From assembly GCF_000092225.1 (NCBI RefSeq), contig NC_014158.1:2170001-2234000 (forward strand): 64,000 nt of DNA, read 5' to 3'. The position numbers were made by a program, and so were the translations under genes. The stretch's first letter is position 1. Every line of letters begins with the position of its first letter. The DNA is from Tsukamurella paurometabola DSM 20162 (lineage in GTDB: Bacteria > Actinomycetota > Actinomycetes > Mycobacteriales > Mycobacteriaceae). The notes under the pieces are model-generated. The model did no database searches and was not told where the DNA came from. It worked only from the letters and a program-made list of their open reading frames with translations. Shown piece by piece: positions 38,583 to 47,137 of this stretch.

Positions 38583-39794
38583 TCAGTTGGTGCGTGTGGT
38601 GCGGGAACCGGCGTTCCACGCATAGGGAAGTTCGGTGCCGTTGAGCAGGAGGTCGCCGATCGCGCGCGCCTTCTGGATGGCGGGGTTGTGCACGGCGAGG
38701 GTGCGCGCATTGCGCCAGTGCCGGTCGAGGCCGAGTTCGGCGTCGACGATCGATGCGCCGCCCACCTCGAACAGGTCGGTGGTCGCCTTGAGGACCAGGT
38801 CGATCGCCGCGATCTGGGCATGAGCGGCGGCCAGTTCGGCCTCGGGCAGCACGTCCTCGTGCAGCGTCCGGCCGGCGAGCGCCTCATCGAGGATGTCGGC
38901 GACCGCGAGAACGGCCTGCTTCGCGGTGAATGCAGCGCTGGAAAGGCGGCCGATCACCTGCTGCACCAGCGGATCGTCCCGCTGCAGATCCGCCGCGGCG
39001 TGGGAGAAGGTCCGGGTGCGGGCCTGTACCCAAGCGACGGTGTCGTCGGTGGCGCGTTGCGCGATACCGGCGAGGCCCGCGAGTTGCACCAGCTGAAGGT
39101 AGGAGGTGGCGTAGGTGGGGCCGGGGGCGCCGTACCCGGCGCCCAGGTACCGGTCGGCCGGGACGTGGACATCGGTGAACACGGTGGTGCCGCTCGCGGT
39201 GAGCCTCTGGCCGAAGCCGTTCCAGTCATCGACCTTCTCGACGCCGGGTGAGTCGGCGTCGACGAGCACCGAGACGCGTTCGCCGTCGAGGTCGGCCGCC
39301 ACCAGGATGTGGTCCGCGTACAGCGTGCCCGTGGAGTAGAACTTGGTGCCGTTCAACCGGTATCCACCCTCGGACGGGGTCAGTGTGGTCTGGTAGCCGC
39401 CCACCGAACCCGCACCGGGTTCGGTGATCGCGTTACCGATCACCGTGCCGCCCGCGGCCGCACGCAACCACGCGTCGCCGGTTGCCGACTTCGCGAGCAG
39501 CTGGTCCTCGACGAACAGGAAGTGCACGCGCAGCGCCTGCGGGAGATTGGAGTCGGCGGCGGCCAGGTTGATCAACTGCCGGAAGAACTGGCGGACGGAG
39601 ACCTCCGACCCGCCGAACTCGGCCGGAACACGCAGCGCCGTGAAGCCGGCTTCCTTGAGCAGCGCGATGGGCGCGTGAGCCAGCACGCGTCCGCGTTCGC
39701 GCTCGACGGCTCCCTCGGCGATCCGGGCGTAGACGGGGCCGAACGTCGCATCGAGTTCGGTATCGGACGGGGTGCGGGTGAGCGAGGTGGTCAT
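38583..39794 (-). CDS. Acyl-CoA dehydrogenase-fold monooxygenase (DszC/SfnB-like)
   Basis: A 403-residue protein with the acyl-CoA dehydrogenase fold: N-terminal helical domain, a beta domain with GNAITEPGAGSVGGYQTTL, and a C-terminal helical domain. The sequence resembles the flavin-dependent monooxygenase branch (DszC, SfnB) rather than fatty acid dehydrogenases. Such enzymes take reduced FMN from a partner reductase and hydroxylate or S-oxidise small organic or organosulfur compounds. It is the first gene of a pair with the StyA-like enzyme. Substrate unknown. Confidence 0.76.
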   Translation of the reverse strand: MTTSLTRTPSDTELDATFGPVYARIAEGAVERERGRVLAHAPIALLKEAGFTALRVPAEFGGSEVSVRQFFRQLINLAAADSNLPQALRVHFLFVEDQLLAKSATGDAWLRAAAGGTVIGNAITEPGAGSVGGYQTTLTPSEGGYRLNGTKFYSTGTLYADHILVAADLDGERVSVLVDADSPGVEKVDDWNGFGQRLTASGTTVFTDVHVPADRYLGAGYGAPGPTYATSYLQLVQLAGLAGIAQRATDDTVAWVQARTRTFSHAAADLQRDDPLVQQVIGRLSSAAFTAKQAVLAVADILDEALAGRTLHEDVLPEAELAAAHAQIAAIDLVLKATTDLFEVGGASIVDAELGLDRHWRNARTLAVHNPAIQKARAIGDLLLNGTELPYAWNAGSRTTRTN

Positions 39795-39911
39795 GCCCGG
39801 CAACTGTCGTCGGGCTCGGGCACTTTGACGAGGGTTCGCCGCGTCGTGAACGAATCTCCTTCGGCAGGCGTACCACTGGCGGTTCGATCGGCGCCGCCGC
39901 CCGCGGACCAC

Positions 39912-39917
39912 TAGATT
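39912..39917 (+). promoter_or_regulatory. -10 box TAGATT, predicted leaderless start of secreted peptidase-like gene
   Basis: 6 bases before the ATG at 39924. Confidence 0.5.
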
Positions 39918-39923
39918 CGGGCG

Positions 39924-41171
39924 ATGCGCTTGATGACGACGACTGTATCCCTCGCCGCCGTGCTCGCCCTGGCAGGCGGCGTGCTCGCGCCCGGAACCGC
40001 GTTCTCTGCCCCCGCCCCCGGCCCGACACCGGAGGAACGGATGTACGACGCGGGCGACGTGCCCGGCCGACTGGTGACGGGCGCCGGTTTCGACCGGTTC
40101 GCCCGCGACCTCGCCTCGGCACTGGACCGGGCGCGCACCGCCGATGAGGCGGACCGGGAGGCCTCGCGCGTGTCGTCCGCGTTGTTCCGCGCGGCGGTAC
40201 AGCGGGCGCAGGGCGCCGGTCCGGGTTTCACCGCCGACGATCGGCCGCTGTACTGGGCGCGGATCGCGCTGATCCGCACCGTCCGGAACTGGCAACCGGC
40301 GACCGCGGTGACGGAGTCGGAGCGCGACCGGATCGTCGGCACCATCGATGAGGTCTCCCGTGGCCAACGGCGCGCGCCGGTCGGCCCGACGGTGCTGGTG
40401 ACGGGTTTCGACCCGTTCCGTCTCACTCGCGATATCCGCCAGGGCAATCCGTCCGGCGCGATCGCGCTCGCCCTGGATGGAACACAGGTCGATACGCCGG
40501 CGGGCCGCGTGACGGTGGTGGCGATGCTGTTCCCGGTGCGGTGGCGCGATTTCGGTGCGGGCATGGTCGAACGTGCCGTGACTCCTTTCCTGGCGCCCGG
40601 ATCGTCCCGCGTGGTCGGGTTCACCACGGTCAGTCAGGGACGGCCCGGCAAGTTCGACCTGGAGGCGATCAACGGAGCCTGGCGCGGCGGCGCCGTCGAT
40701 AACGAGGGGGCCTGCTACCGCGGCCCGGCACCGGTGGCCGGAGCCGCCCCGCAGTGGACCCGGAGCACGCTGCCGATGGATGCGATCGTCTCGGCGGCAC
40801 GGGGCACGTACCCGGTGGTACGCAACACCGAGGTCAGCTATGCCACAGGCTCCGATCCTGCACCGAGCACCGTCTGCGACCTGCCGAAGCTGCCGTCCAC
40901 CACCACGACGGCGGAACCGCCGATCGATGCCCGGGCGCGCCAGGGAGCGGGCGGGGACTATCTGTCCAACGAGATCGGCTACCGCGTGACACTGGTTCGC
41001 GACCGGCTCGCGGCACCGATTCCGGGCGGTCACCTGCACACGCCGGTGCTCGATGGGCTACCCGCCGAACGCAGTGCTCTCGAATCGCCGCAATACCGGG
41101 CGAACCTCGCGGCGATCGTCACGCAGGCACGGGCCGTGGTGAGCGTGGTGGCGCACGGCCAGAGAAACTAG
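39924..41171 (+). CDS. Secreted pyroglutamyl-peptidase-like protein with Cys-to-Ser change
   Basis: A 415-residue exported protein: Sec signal peptide (residues 1-29, cleavage near AFSAPAP), a helical spacer, and from about residue 155 a peptidase C15 (pyroglutamyl peptidase I)-like domain. VLVTGFDPF and GNPSG match the family start, SQGRPGKFDLEAIN holds the catalytic Glu, and GGHLHTP the His. The catalytic Cys (YLCN) is Ser, at about residue 348 in GDYLSNEIGY. It may be a serine variant or a non-catalytic relative. C15 enzymes are usually cytoplasmic, so the secretion signal is also unusual. Confidence 0.72.
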   Translation: MRLMTTTVSLAAVLALAGGVLAPGTAFSAPAPGPTPEERMYDAGDVPGRLVTGAGFDRFARDLASALDRARTADEADREASRVSSALFRAAVQRAQGAGPGFTADDRPLYWARIALIRTVRNWQPATAVTESERDRIVGTIDEVSRGQRRAPVGPTVLVTGFDPFRLTRDIRQGNPSGAIALALDGTQVDTPAGRVTVVAMLFPVRWRDFGAGMVERAVTPFLAPGSSRVVGFTTVSQGRPGKFDLEAINGAWRGGAVDNEGACYRGPAPVAGAAPQWTRSTLPMDAIVSAARGTYPVVRNTEVSYATGSDPAPSTVCDLPKLPSTTTTAEPPIDARARQGAGGDYLSNEIGYRVTLVRDRLAAPIPGGHLHTPVLDGLPAERSALESPQYRANLAAIVTQARAVVSVVAHGQRN

Positions 41172-41182
41172 TACACGTTCTC
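41169..41182. promoter_or_regulatory. KstR-like box TAGTACACGTTCTC
   Basis: Resembles the KstR consensus TNNAACNNGTTNNA with two mismatches (AAC is TAC, and the last A is C). It starts in the stop codon of the peptidase-like gene, 126 bases upstream of the acyl-CoA synthetase. Confidence 0.35.
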
Positions 41183-41241
41183 AAACTGCTGTCCGATTCC
41201 CTTGGAATCCGCAGACAGTGGACCGCCACGACTGGTAGAAC

Positions 41242-41255
41242 TAGAACACGTTCTG
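41242..41255. promoter_or_regulatory. KstR-like box TAGAACACGTTCTG
   Basis: Fits TNNAACNNGTTNNA at all but the last base; arms AGAAC/GTTCT. It lies 53 bases before the acyl-CoA synthetase start and predicts control by the cholesterol-responsive repressor KstR or a relative. Confidence 0.55.
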
Positions 41256-41294
41256 CCGGTGTGCCGACGCGGCAGGTCAGGGACAGGAGTGCTC

Positions 41295-42932
41295 ATGAAG
41301 TTCAACCTCGCCGACATCTTCGAGGCGGTCGTGGACGCGGTGCCCGAGCGGATCGTGCTGAGCTACAACGGCGAGCAGACCAGTTACGCCGACATGGACG
41401 CCCAGACCAACCGGGTGGCGCACCTGTTTGCCGAGCACGGCGTGGGACCGTTCGATCATGTGGCCCTGTTTCTGAAGAACAGCGTCGAGCACGTGCAGTC
41501 GCTGCTCGGTCTGATCAAGATCCGCGCCGTGCCGGTGAACGTGAACTATCGGTACACCGCAACCGAGTTGGAGTACATCTTCACCAACTCCGACGCGGTC
41601 GCGATCATCGTCGAACTGCCCGAACATCAGCGCACGCTCGCCGCCCTGCTTCCGAACCTGCCCGACCTGCGGACCGTCTTCGTGGTCGGGGAGACCGACC
41701 CGGCACTCGCCACGGCGGCGGCGGAGCTCGGCGACCGCGCTGTGGCGGTGGTGTCGTTCGAGGATTCCGAAACACTCTCGCAAGAACGGGACTTCGAGCC
41801 GCGCACCGGCGAGGAGCACTACATCATCTACACCGGCGGGACCACGGGCTACCCGAAAGGCGTGGTGTGGCAACACGACGACTTCTTCCGCAAGCCGCTG
41901 TCGGCCGGAGTGCCGTACGGCGGCGAACCGCGGACCTCGCTCGCCGAGGTCGGCGAGGGCGCGAAGTCCTTCCCGCCGCTGGCGTTCCTGATCGCTGCGC
42001 CGCTGATGCACGGTGCCGGCGCGTACTCGCTGTTCACGTTCTTCGTCCTCGGATCGCGGATCATCCTGGAGCGCGACTTCAACGCGGAGCAGATCGTTCG
42101 GAACATCGCCCGCGATCAGACCCAGACCATCCTCATCGTGGGTGACGCGATGGGTGTTCCCTTGGTCGAGGAGATGGAGAGGCAGAAGGACACCGCCGAC
42201 TTCTCGTCGCTGTTCTCGATCACCTCCGGTGGAGCGATCTGGTCCAAGCACGTGCGCGACCGGATGGCTGCGATCAAGCCGGAGCTCATCCTGCGCGATA
42301 ACTTCGGTGCCTCCGAGACGGGCAACGACGGCGTCATGCAGCTCGACGAGGACGGGAACCTGCATGCCCCGCCGACCGAGAAGATGATGGTGGTCGACGA
42401 GCAGTTCGACGAGATCACCACGCCGGGCGAAGTGGGCTACATCGCGCGCGTCGGCAACGTACCGCTCGGCTACTACAACGACCCGGAGAAGTCGGCCCGT
42501 ACCTTCCCCACCCTCAAGGACGGCCGCCGGATCTCGGTACTCGGCGATATGGGGTACCCCGCGGAGGACGGCGGCATCGTGTTCCTGGGACGTGGCAGCC
42601 AATGCATCAACACCGGCGGCGAGAAGGTGTACGCCGAGGAAGTCGAAGCCACCCTGCACGGACATCCCGCGATCGCGGATGCGCTCGTGGTGCCGGTGCC
42701 CGACGCCCGCTACGGCCAGCGCGTGGCCGCTGTCGTCGCGGTCGCCGAGGGACACCCGCAGCCGAGCATCGAGGACATCCAGACTTTCGCGCGCGGCGAG
42801 CTGGCCGGCTACAAGGTTCCGAGGACCGTGGTCTTCGTGGACCAGGTCAAGCGCACCCCGGCCGGGAAAGCGGACTACCGGTGGGCGAAGACGACTGCCG
42901 AGGTCGCCGCGGACTCGCAGTTGCCTGCCTAG
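41295..42932 (+). CDS. Acyl-CoA synthetase, FadD19/FadD17-like
   Basis: A 545-residue ANL-superfamily ligase with the AMP-binding motif IIYTGGTTGYPKGVVW, NFGASETG, the GDMGYPAEDGGIVFLGR hinge region, INTGGEKVYAEEVE and the C-terminal lysine in KRTPAGKADYRW. Across its length it resembles FadD19, which activates C27 cholesterol side-chain acids. The ATG at 41295 has AGGAG upstream; in-frame codons from 41202 lie in the regulatory region. The KstR-like boxes upstream support a role in sterol side-chain breakdown, where propionyl-CoA produced would feed the mutAB pathway. Confidence 0.82.
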   Translation: MKFNLADIFEAVVDAVPERIVLSYNGEQTSYADMDAQTNRVAHLFAEHGVGPFDHVALFLKNSVEHVQSLLGLIKIRAVPVNVNYRYTATELEYIFTNSDAVAIIVELPEHQRTLAALLPNLPDLRTVFVVGETDPALATAAAELGDRAVAVVSFEDSETLSQERDFEPRTGEEHYIIYTGGTTGYPKGVVWQHDDFFRKPLSAGVPYGGEPRTSLAEVGEGAKSFPPLAFLIAAPLMHGAGAYSLFTFFVLGSRIILERDFNAEQIVRNIARDQTQTILIVGDAMGVPLVEEMERQKDTADFSSLFSITSGGAIWSKHVRDRMAAIKPELILRDNFGASETGNDGVMQLDEDGNLHAPPTEKMMVVDEQFDEITTPGEVGYIARVGNVPLGYYNDPEKSARTFPTLKDGRRISVLGDMGYPAEDGGIVFLGRGSQCINTGGEKVYAEEVEATLHGHPAIADALVVPVPDARYGQRVAAVVAVAEGHPQPSIEDIQTFARGELAGYKVPRTVVFVDQVKRTPAGKADYRWAKTTAEVAADSQLPA

Positions 42933-43546
42933 GTCCCGTCGAGCCACGCCAGGTAGGCGGCGCCCCGCGGGGACAGCTCGTAGCCCACATCGTGGCTGAT
43001 CGTCAGGCCCATGCCCTTGAGTTTGCGAATGTCTGCCTTCATCGGGAGCAGATCGACGCCCCGCTCGGCCGCGAGCACCGTGGAGACGGTATGCGGATGC
43101 TCGCGGATCCAGGTGAGGATCTAGCGCGTCCACGGTCCGGTCGGCCGGGCGTCAAGCCGGGCGAGGCGCTTCGCGATCGACGCGAGCCCGGCATCGTCGG
43201 GCAGCTCTGCGCGCAGTGCGAGCCGGGGGTCCTCGCCCGCCCATTCCAGGTGCACCCGATAGACATGGGCACCTCCGCGCGCCGCACGTTCCCGGCGCGG
43301 GGCGTCGGGGTCGCGGGGGCGCAAGGCTTTCCGCAGTGCGGCGGCGTCCTTCATCCCGGCTGCGCGTGCCGCCCGGTCGCTGATCCGGTCCACATCGCTC
43401 ACCCGGGTGACGCGAGTGAATCGCACCAGTCCGGCGGGGGTGAGCTGGGTACCACCGACCTTCACCCGAGGTGCATCCCAGCGCCGGTACTGCGTGCTCA
43501 CGGTGCCGGCGCGGACGCCTTCAGCAATGGCCTTCGGAATGAGCAT
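42929..43546 (-). pseudogene. Conserved hypothetical protein with internal TAG stop
   Basis: One reading frame of 205 sense positions, interrupted by TAG at 43121-43123. The N-terminal part (141 residues, MLIPKAIAEGVRAG..., to GPWTR) has an ASCH/PUA-like small beta pattern (YRRWDAPRVKVGGTQL, VYRVHLEWAGEDPRL). After the stop the frame continues ILTWIREHPHTVSTVLAAER to YELSPRGAAYLAWLDG, a winged-helix-like tail of 63 codons. The tail keeps good coding character, so the stop is likely recent, a sequencing error, or read through. The end overlaps the acyl-CoA synthetase by four bases. Function unknown. Confidence 0.6.
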
Positions 43547-43550
43547 GGGT

Positions 43551-44024
43551 TCAGTCTGCGCGCCGCGCCACCAGATCGCGGCAGACCTCCAGGTGTCCGG
43601 TGTGCTGGGTCAGCTCACGCAGCATATGGGTGAGCACCCATTCCGGAGTGGCGGCGGCCGAGTCGCGGCGGGTGGTGCCCTTGGCATCGGGGTTGCGGAT
43701 ACCGATGGCAGCCACCGGGACCCAGCGCGCCAGGTCGGTGCGCAGCTGGGATACGAGAGCCCGTGCCTGCTCGACGGTGCCCGTCGCGTGGAATTCCGCG
43801 GAGCGATCGCGGGGGATGTCCTCGCCTGCCAACAGTGAGCCGCCCCAGTAACCCAGAGCTCCTCCGATATGTGTGACCAAGGCGAACACCGAGTTCACCC
43901 CGGGCGCACCGGGAACCGCGTTGACGGTGGTGTCATCGCAGTCGTCGAGCACGCCCTCGATCGTGTCCAGGGTCTCGGTCGCCACCTGGAGGAAGGCGGC
44001 GATCTGGCCCTCAGACGCGGCCAC
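43551..44024 (-). CDS. DinB-superfamily protein (DUF664-like)
   Basis: A 157-residue four-helix-bundle protein with the His pattern of metal-dependent DinB/YfiT hydrolases or transferases: THIGGALGYW early, then HMLRELTQHTGHLEV near the C-terminus. In mycothiol producers many such proteins are mycothiol- or bacillithiol-dependent transferases, which would fit the mshC gene in this window, but the specific role is not known. The GTG start lies inside the end of the nucleoside hydrolase gene (14-base overlap), so they form one operon. Confidence 0.72.
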   Translation of the reverse strand: MAASEGQIAAFLQVATETLDTIEGVLDDCDDTTVNAVPGAPGVNSVFALVTHIGGALGYWGGSLLAGEDIPRDRSAEFHATGTVEQARALVSQLRTDLARWVPVAAIGIRNPDAKGTTRRDSAAATPEWVLTHMLRELTQHTGHLEVCRDLVARRAD

Positions 44025-45048
44025 GGGCGAGCCTGGCGATCGAATCGAGCATGTCGTCGAAGAAGGCCACCGGGTCGGCGGAGACCGCTATCTGGGCGGT
44101 GTCGGGACGGTTCCAGGCACGGTGGACATCGGCGACCGTGGTACCGCGGGTGAGCGCGCCGCTCAGCTCCACGTCCACGGTGTAGGCGCGGGTGCGGGCG
44201 ATCGTCGGATCGAGGGCGACCGCGGCGGCGAACGGGTCGTGCATGTGCGCGATGTAGCCGAGGTCGTGGTCGCGGTGGAACTCGAAGTAGAAGCGCACGG
44301 CGTCCGAGATGGCACGGACCACGGAATTGCTCGCGGTGGAACGGGTACCGTCGGCATCCTCGGGGTCGAGGACCTCGGCGGGGCTGCTTCCTGCGGCATC
44401 GGCGAGGCGAAGCACGTGGTCAGGTGTGAGCTCGATGGTCTCGGTCAGATCGAGCGGGCACAGGATGGGGAGCGCGGTGCCGGTGCCGTCCAGCTCGCCG
44501 TAGGCCCGCAGCACCTCCCACAGCGATTCCGGGTCCACCGCGACGTTCCATTCCGAGGTGGGCGTGGTGTTTCCCGGGTGCCAGAACACCCCGCCCATGA
44601 TCACCAACCGGCGCAGCCGGGCGAGAATGCCGGGATCGTCGCGCAGGGCCAACGCGAGGTTCGTGCACGGTCCGGTCACCAGGCCCACCACCTCGCCCGG
44701 GTGGGCCCGGGTGATCTCCGACCACGCCTGCGCCCCGGACCGGTCCGACGGAGTCCTGGTGGGCGGGGGCAGCTCCGCGTAGCCCACGCCGAACGGTCCG
44801 TGCGTCTCCTCTGTGGTGATGAGCGGCGCGGAGACCGGGGAGTCGGATCCGACGAAGACATCGATGTCGTTGCGGCCTAGCAGATCGAGCCACGCGAGAT
44901 TGTTCTCGACCACTTGTGGGCCGGGGACGTTGCCGGCGGTGGAGACGATGCCGAGCAGATCCACCTCCGGCTGGGCCAGGAGGTACAGCAGGGCTAAGGA
45001 GTCGTCGACACCGGTATCGCAGTCGAACAGGACCTTCGTTTCCGCCAC
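44011..45048 (-). CDS. Inosine-uridine preferring nucleoside hydrolase family protein
   Basis: A 345-residue hydrolase that cleaves the N-glycosidic bond of ribonucleosides for salvage. It has the Ca-binding motif FDCDTGVDDSLAL (DxDxxxDD), GNVPGPQVVENN, VTGPCTNLALAL and the active-site block MGGVFWHPGNTTPTSEWN, where the Asn/Glu ligands sit. The His in HDPFAAA completes the site. GTG start with TAGGGT 6 bases upstream. The specific nucleoside is not assignable. Confidence 0.9.
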   Translation of the reverse strand: MAETKVLFDCDTGVDDSLALLYLLAQPEVDLLGIVSTAGNVPGPQVVENNLAWLDLLGRNDIDVFVGSDSPVSAPLITTEETHGPFGVGYAELPPPTRTPSDRSGAQAWSEITRAHPGEVVGLVTGPCTNLALALRDDPGILARLRRLVIMGGVFWHPGNTTPTSEWNVAVDPESLWEVLRAYGELDGTGTALPILCPLDLTETIELTPDHVLRLADAAGSSPAEVLDPEDADGTRSTASNSVVRAISDAVRFYFEFHRDHDLGYIAHMHDPFAAAVALDPTIARTRAYTVDVELSGALTRGTTVADVHRAWNRPDTAQIAVSADPVAFFDDMLDSIARLARGRV

Positions 45049-45054
45049 GGAACC

Positions 45055-45060
45055 ACCCTA
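45055..45060 (-). promoter_or_regulatory. -10 box TAGGGT, predicted leaderless start of nucleoside hydrolase
   Basis: 6 bases before the GTG at 45048 on the minus strand. Confidence 0.45.
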
Positions 45061-45097
45061 GCCATCGGTACGCGATACCAGGGCGGCGAGCCGCCTG

Positions 45098-46555
45098 TCA
45101 CCACGGCGAAGGCTTGTAGTCCTTGAGGAAGCAGCCGTAGAGATCCACGCCGGCCTCGCCCTGCACGATCGGGTCGTAGACGCGGGCGGCACCGTCGACC
45201 AGGTCGAGGGGCGCGCGAAACCCCTCATCGGCGAGGCGCATCTTGGTGTGGTGCGGACGCTCGTCCGTGATCCAGCCGGTGTCGACGGCGGTCATCAGGA
45301 TGCCGTCCTGCTCCAGCATCTCCGCGCTGGAGGTGCGCGTGAGCATGTTGAGCGCGGCCTTCGCCATATTGGTGTGCGGGTGGCCCGGCCCCTTGTAGCC
45401 ACGGCCGAACTGGCCTTCCATGGCCGAGACGTTGACCACGTACTTGCGCCGTGCGGGCGACGCCGCCAGCGCCGGACGCAGTTTCGAGATCAGGATGAAC
45501 GGCGCCACGGAGTTGCACAGCTGCACTTCGAGTAGCTCGAGGGGTTCGACTTCCTCGACGGTCTGCACCCAGGAGTTGGTGTGCACGAGGTCGGGGAGCA
45601 GACCGCCGGCGTCGATGGCGGTGCCGTCCTCGATCCGCGCGGCGGACGAGGATCCGCCGCGCAGCGCGAGCGCGGTGAGTGCTGCGGGGTCGAGGGCAGC
45701 GAGGTCGCCGGTGACGCCGCCGGTGTGCCCATCGAGTGCTTCGGTGAGGGCGGCCGGGTGCGCCGAACTGGCGCGCCCGAATCGGATGATCCGGCTCGCC
45801 AGCTCGGGTGGCACGTCACCCGATTCGGCGTCGACCAGCGCCGAGTAGGCGCCGGGGGAGCGGCGCACCGTCTGCGCGGCATTGTTGATGATGATGTCCA
45901 GCGGTCCGCGGGCTGCCACCGCGTCCGCCAGGGCGCTCACCTGCGAGGGGTCGCGCAGGTCGATCCCCACGATATGCAGCCTGTCGAGCCATTCGGCGCT
46001 GTCGGCGAGCTCGGCGAAGCGCCGGGCGGCATCGGTCGGGAAGCGGGTGGTGATGGTGAGATCGGCGCCGTCGCGCAGCAGCCGCAGCGCGATGTACATC
46101 CCGATCTTGGCCCGCCCGCCGGTGAGCAGCGCGCGGCGCCCGGTGAGGTCGGTGGTGGCATCGCGCTTGCCGTGGCTGAAGGCGGCACACTCGGGGCAGA
46201 GCTGGTGGTAGAAGGCATCGATCCGGGTATAGGGCTGCTTGCAGATGTAGCAACTCTGGGGGCGCAGGAGCTCGCCCGCGCTGTCGCCGACCGTGGGCGT
46301 GGTGAGCAGGATCCCTGCGGTCTCGTCGTCGATCCGCTCGGCGTTACCGGTCGCGGTGCGTTCGAGGACATCGCGGTCGGCCTCGCGAACCTTCGCTCGG
46401 GACTCTTTGCGGCGCAGGCGTTTGAGCTGCTTGAACATGTGTCCGACCGAGCGTTGTACCTCGATGGACTGCGGGTGTTCGGCGTCGAGGCCGGCCGCTG
46501 CGTCGAGCACGCGGTGGAACGCGGCGAGGTCTTCCGCGGAGATCGGGTCGGACAT
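45098..46555 (-). CDS. SDR-fold protein with N-terminal zinc-ribbon motif
   Basis: A 485-residue protein. Residues 1-90 are helical; C102-x2-C105 and C120-x2-C123 (CYIC...CPEC) form a zinc-ribbon-like site; from about residue 138 an SDR domain starts with LLTGGRAKIG and contains IINNAAQT. The usual YxxxK is T-N-M-A-K (in HPHTNMAKAALNML), so the catalytic Tyr is absent and the protein may not be a normal dehydrogenase. The ATG has AGGAAAGG upstream. It is divergent from the gluconokinase gene. Function unknown. Confidence 0.75.
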   Translation of the reverse strand: MSDPISAEDLAAFHRVLDAAAGLDAEHPQSIEVQRSVGHMFKQLKRLRRKESRAKVREADRDVLERTATGNAERIDDETAGILLTTPTVGDSAGELLRPQSCYICKQPYTRIDAFYHQLCPECAAFSHGKRDATTDLTGRRALLTGGRAKIGMYIALRLLRDGADLTITTRFPTDAARRFAELADSAEWLDRLHIVGIDLRDPSQVSALADAVAARGPLDIIINNAAQTVRRSPGAYSALVDAESGDVPPELASRIIRFGRASSAHPAALTEALDGHTGGVTGDLAALDPAALTALALRGGSSSAARIEDGTAIDAGGLLPDLVHTNSWVQTVEEVEPLELLEVQLCNSVAPFILISKLRPALAASPARRKYVVNVSAMEGQFGRGYKGPGHPHTNMAKAALNMLTRTSSAEMLEQDGILMTAVDTGWITDERPHHTKMRLADEGFRAPLDLVDGAARVYDPIVQGEAGVDLYGCFLKDYKPSPW

Positions 46556-46603
46556 GGGGCCTTTCCTGCCTGGTACGTCGGCGGGTCGTGATGTACTCGA
46601 TCA

Positions 46604-47128
46604 GTGTCCACTATCCAGATCTGCGTGATGGGAGTGTCCGGCTCAGGTAAGTCGACCGTGGGGGCCGAGCTGGCCTCCCGCCTGGGCCGGAGCTTCGCCG
46701 ACGGTGACGATTTCCACAGTGATGCCAACCGCGCCAAGATGGCGTCCGGGCAACCCCTGACCGATACCGATCGGTGGCCGTGGCTGGAGACGATCGGTGC
46801 TTACCTCCGCGATGAGATGGTCGCGGGAAGACCCACGGTGGTGGCTTGTTCCGCACTCAAGCGGGAGTACCGGGACCGGATCCGCGCGGCCGGTGCGAGC
46901 GTCTACTTCGTCTTCCTGACCGGTAACGAGGAGTTGTTGCTCGAGCGCATGCGTGCCCGCGCCGGACACTTCATGAAGGCCGACATGCTGGCATCGCAGT
47001 TGGCGATCCTCGAGCCGTTGGCGCGCGATGAGTTCGGCGTCACGGTCAACGTGGCGGGCGATATCCCCCAGATCGTCACCGAGGCACTGGCCGACTTCGC
47101 CGCCACCGAGGTGCCGGGCATCGCCTGA
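46604..47128 (+). CDS. gntK: Gluconokinase
   Basis: A 174-residue P-loop kinase that phosphorylates gluconate to 6-phosphogluconate. It has GVSGSGKST (10-18), FADGDDFHSDANRAKMASGQPLTD (ends given: ADGDDFHS and PLTDTDRWPWL), ACSALKREYRD, and HFMKADMLASQ, all diagnostic of the family. GTG start, divergent from the SDR gene with 48 bases between. No transporter for gluconate is adjacent. Confidence 0.93.
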   Translation: MSTIQICVMGVSGSGKSTVGAELASRLGRSFADGDDFHSDANRAKMASGQPLTDTDRWPWLETIGAYLRDEMVAGRPTVVACSALKREYRDRIRAAGASVYFVFLTGNEELLLERMRARAGHFMKADMLASQLAILEPLARDEFGVTVNVAGDIPQIVTEALADFAATEVPGIA

Positions 47129-47137
47129 GGGCGAGCC

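Noticed and set aside
38583-41039. An 818-codon minus-strand frame extending the acyl-CoA dehydrogenase-like gene
   Set aside because: Sequence beyond 39794 is antisense to the secreted peptidase-like gene and has no domain pattern.
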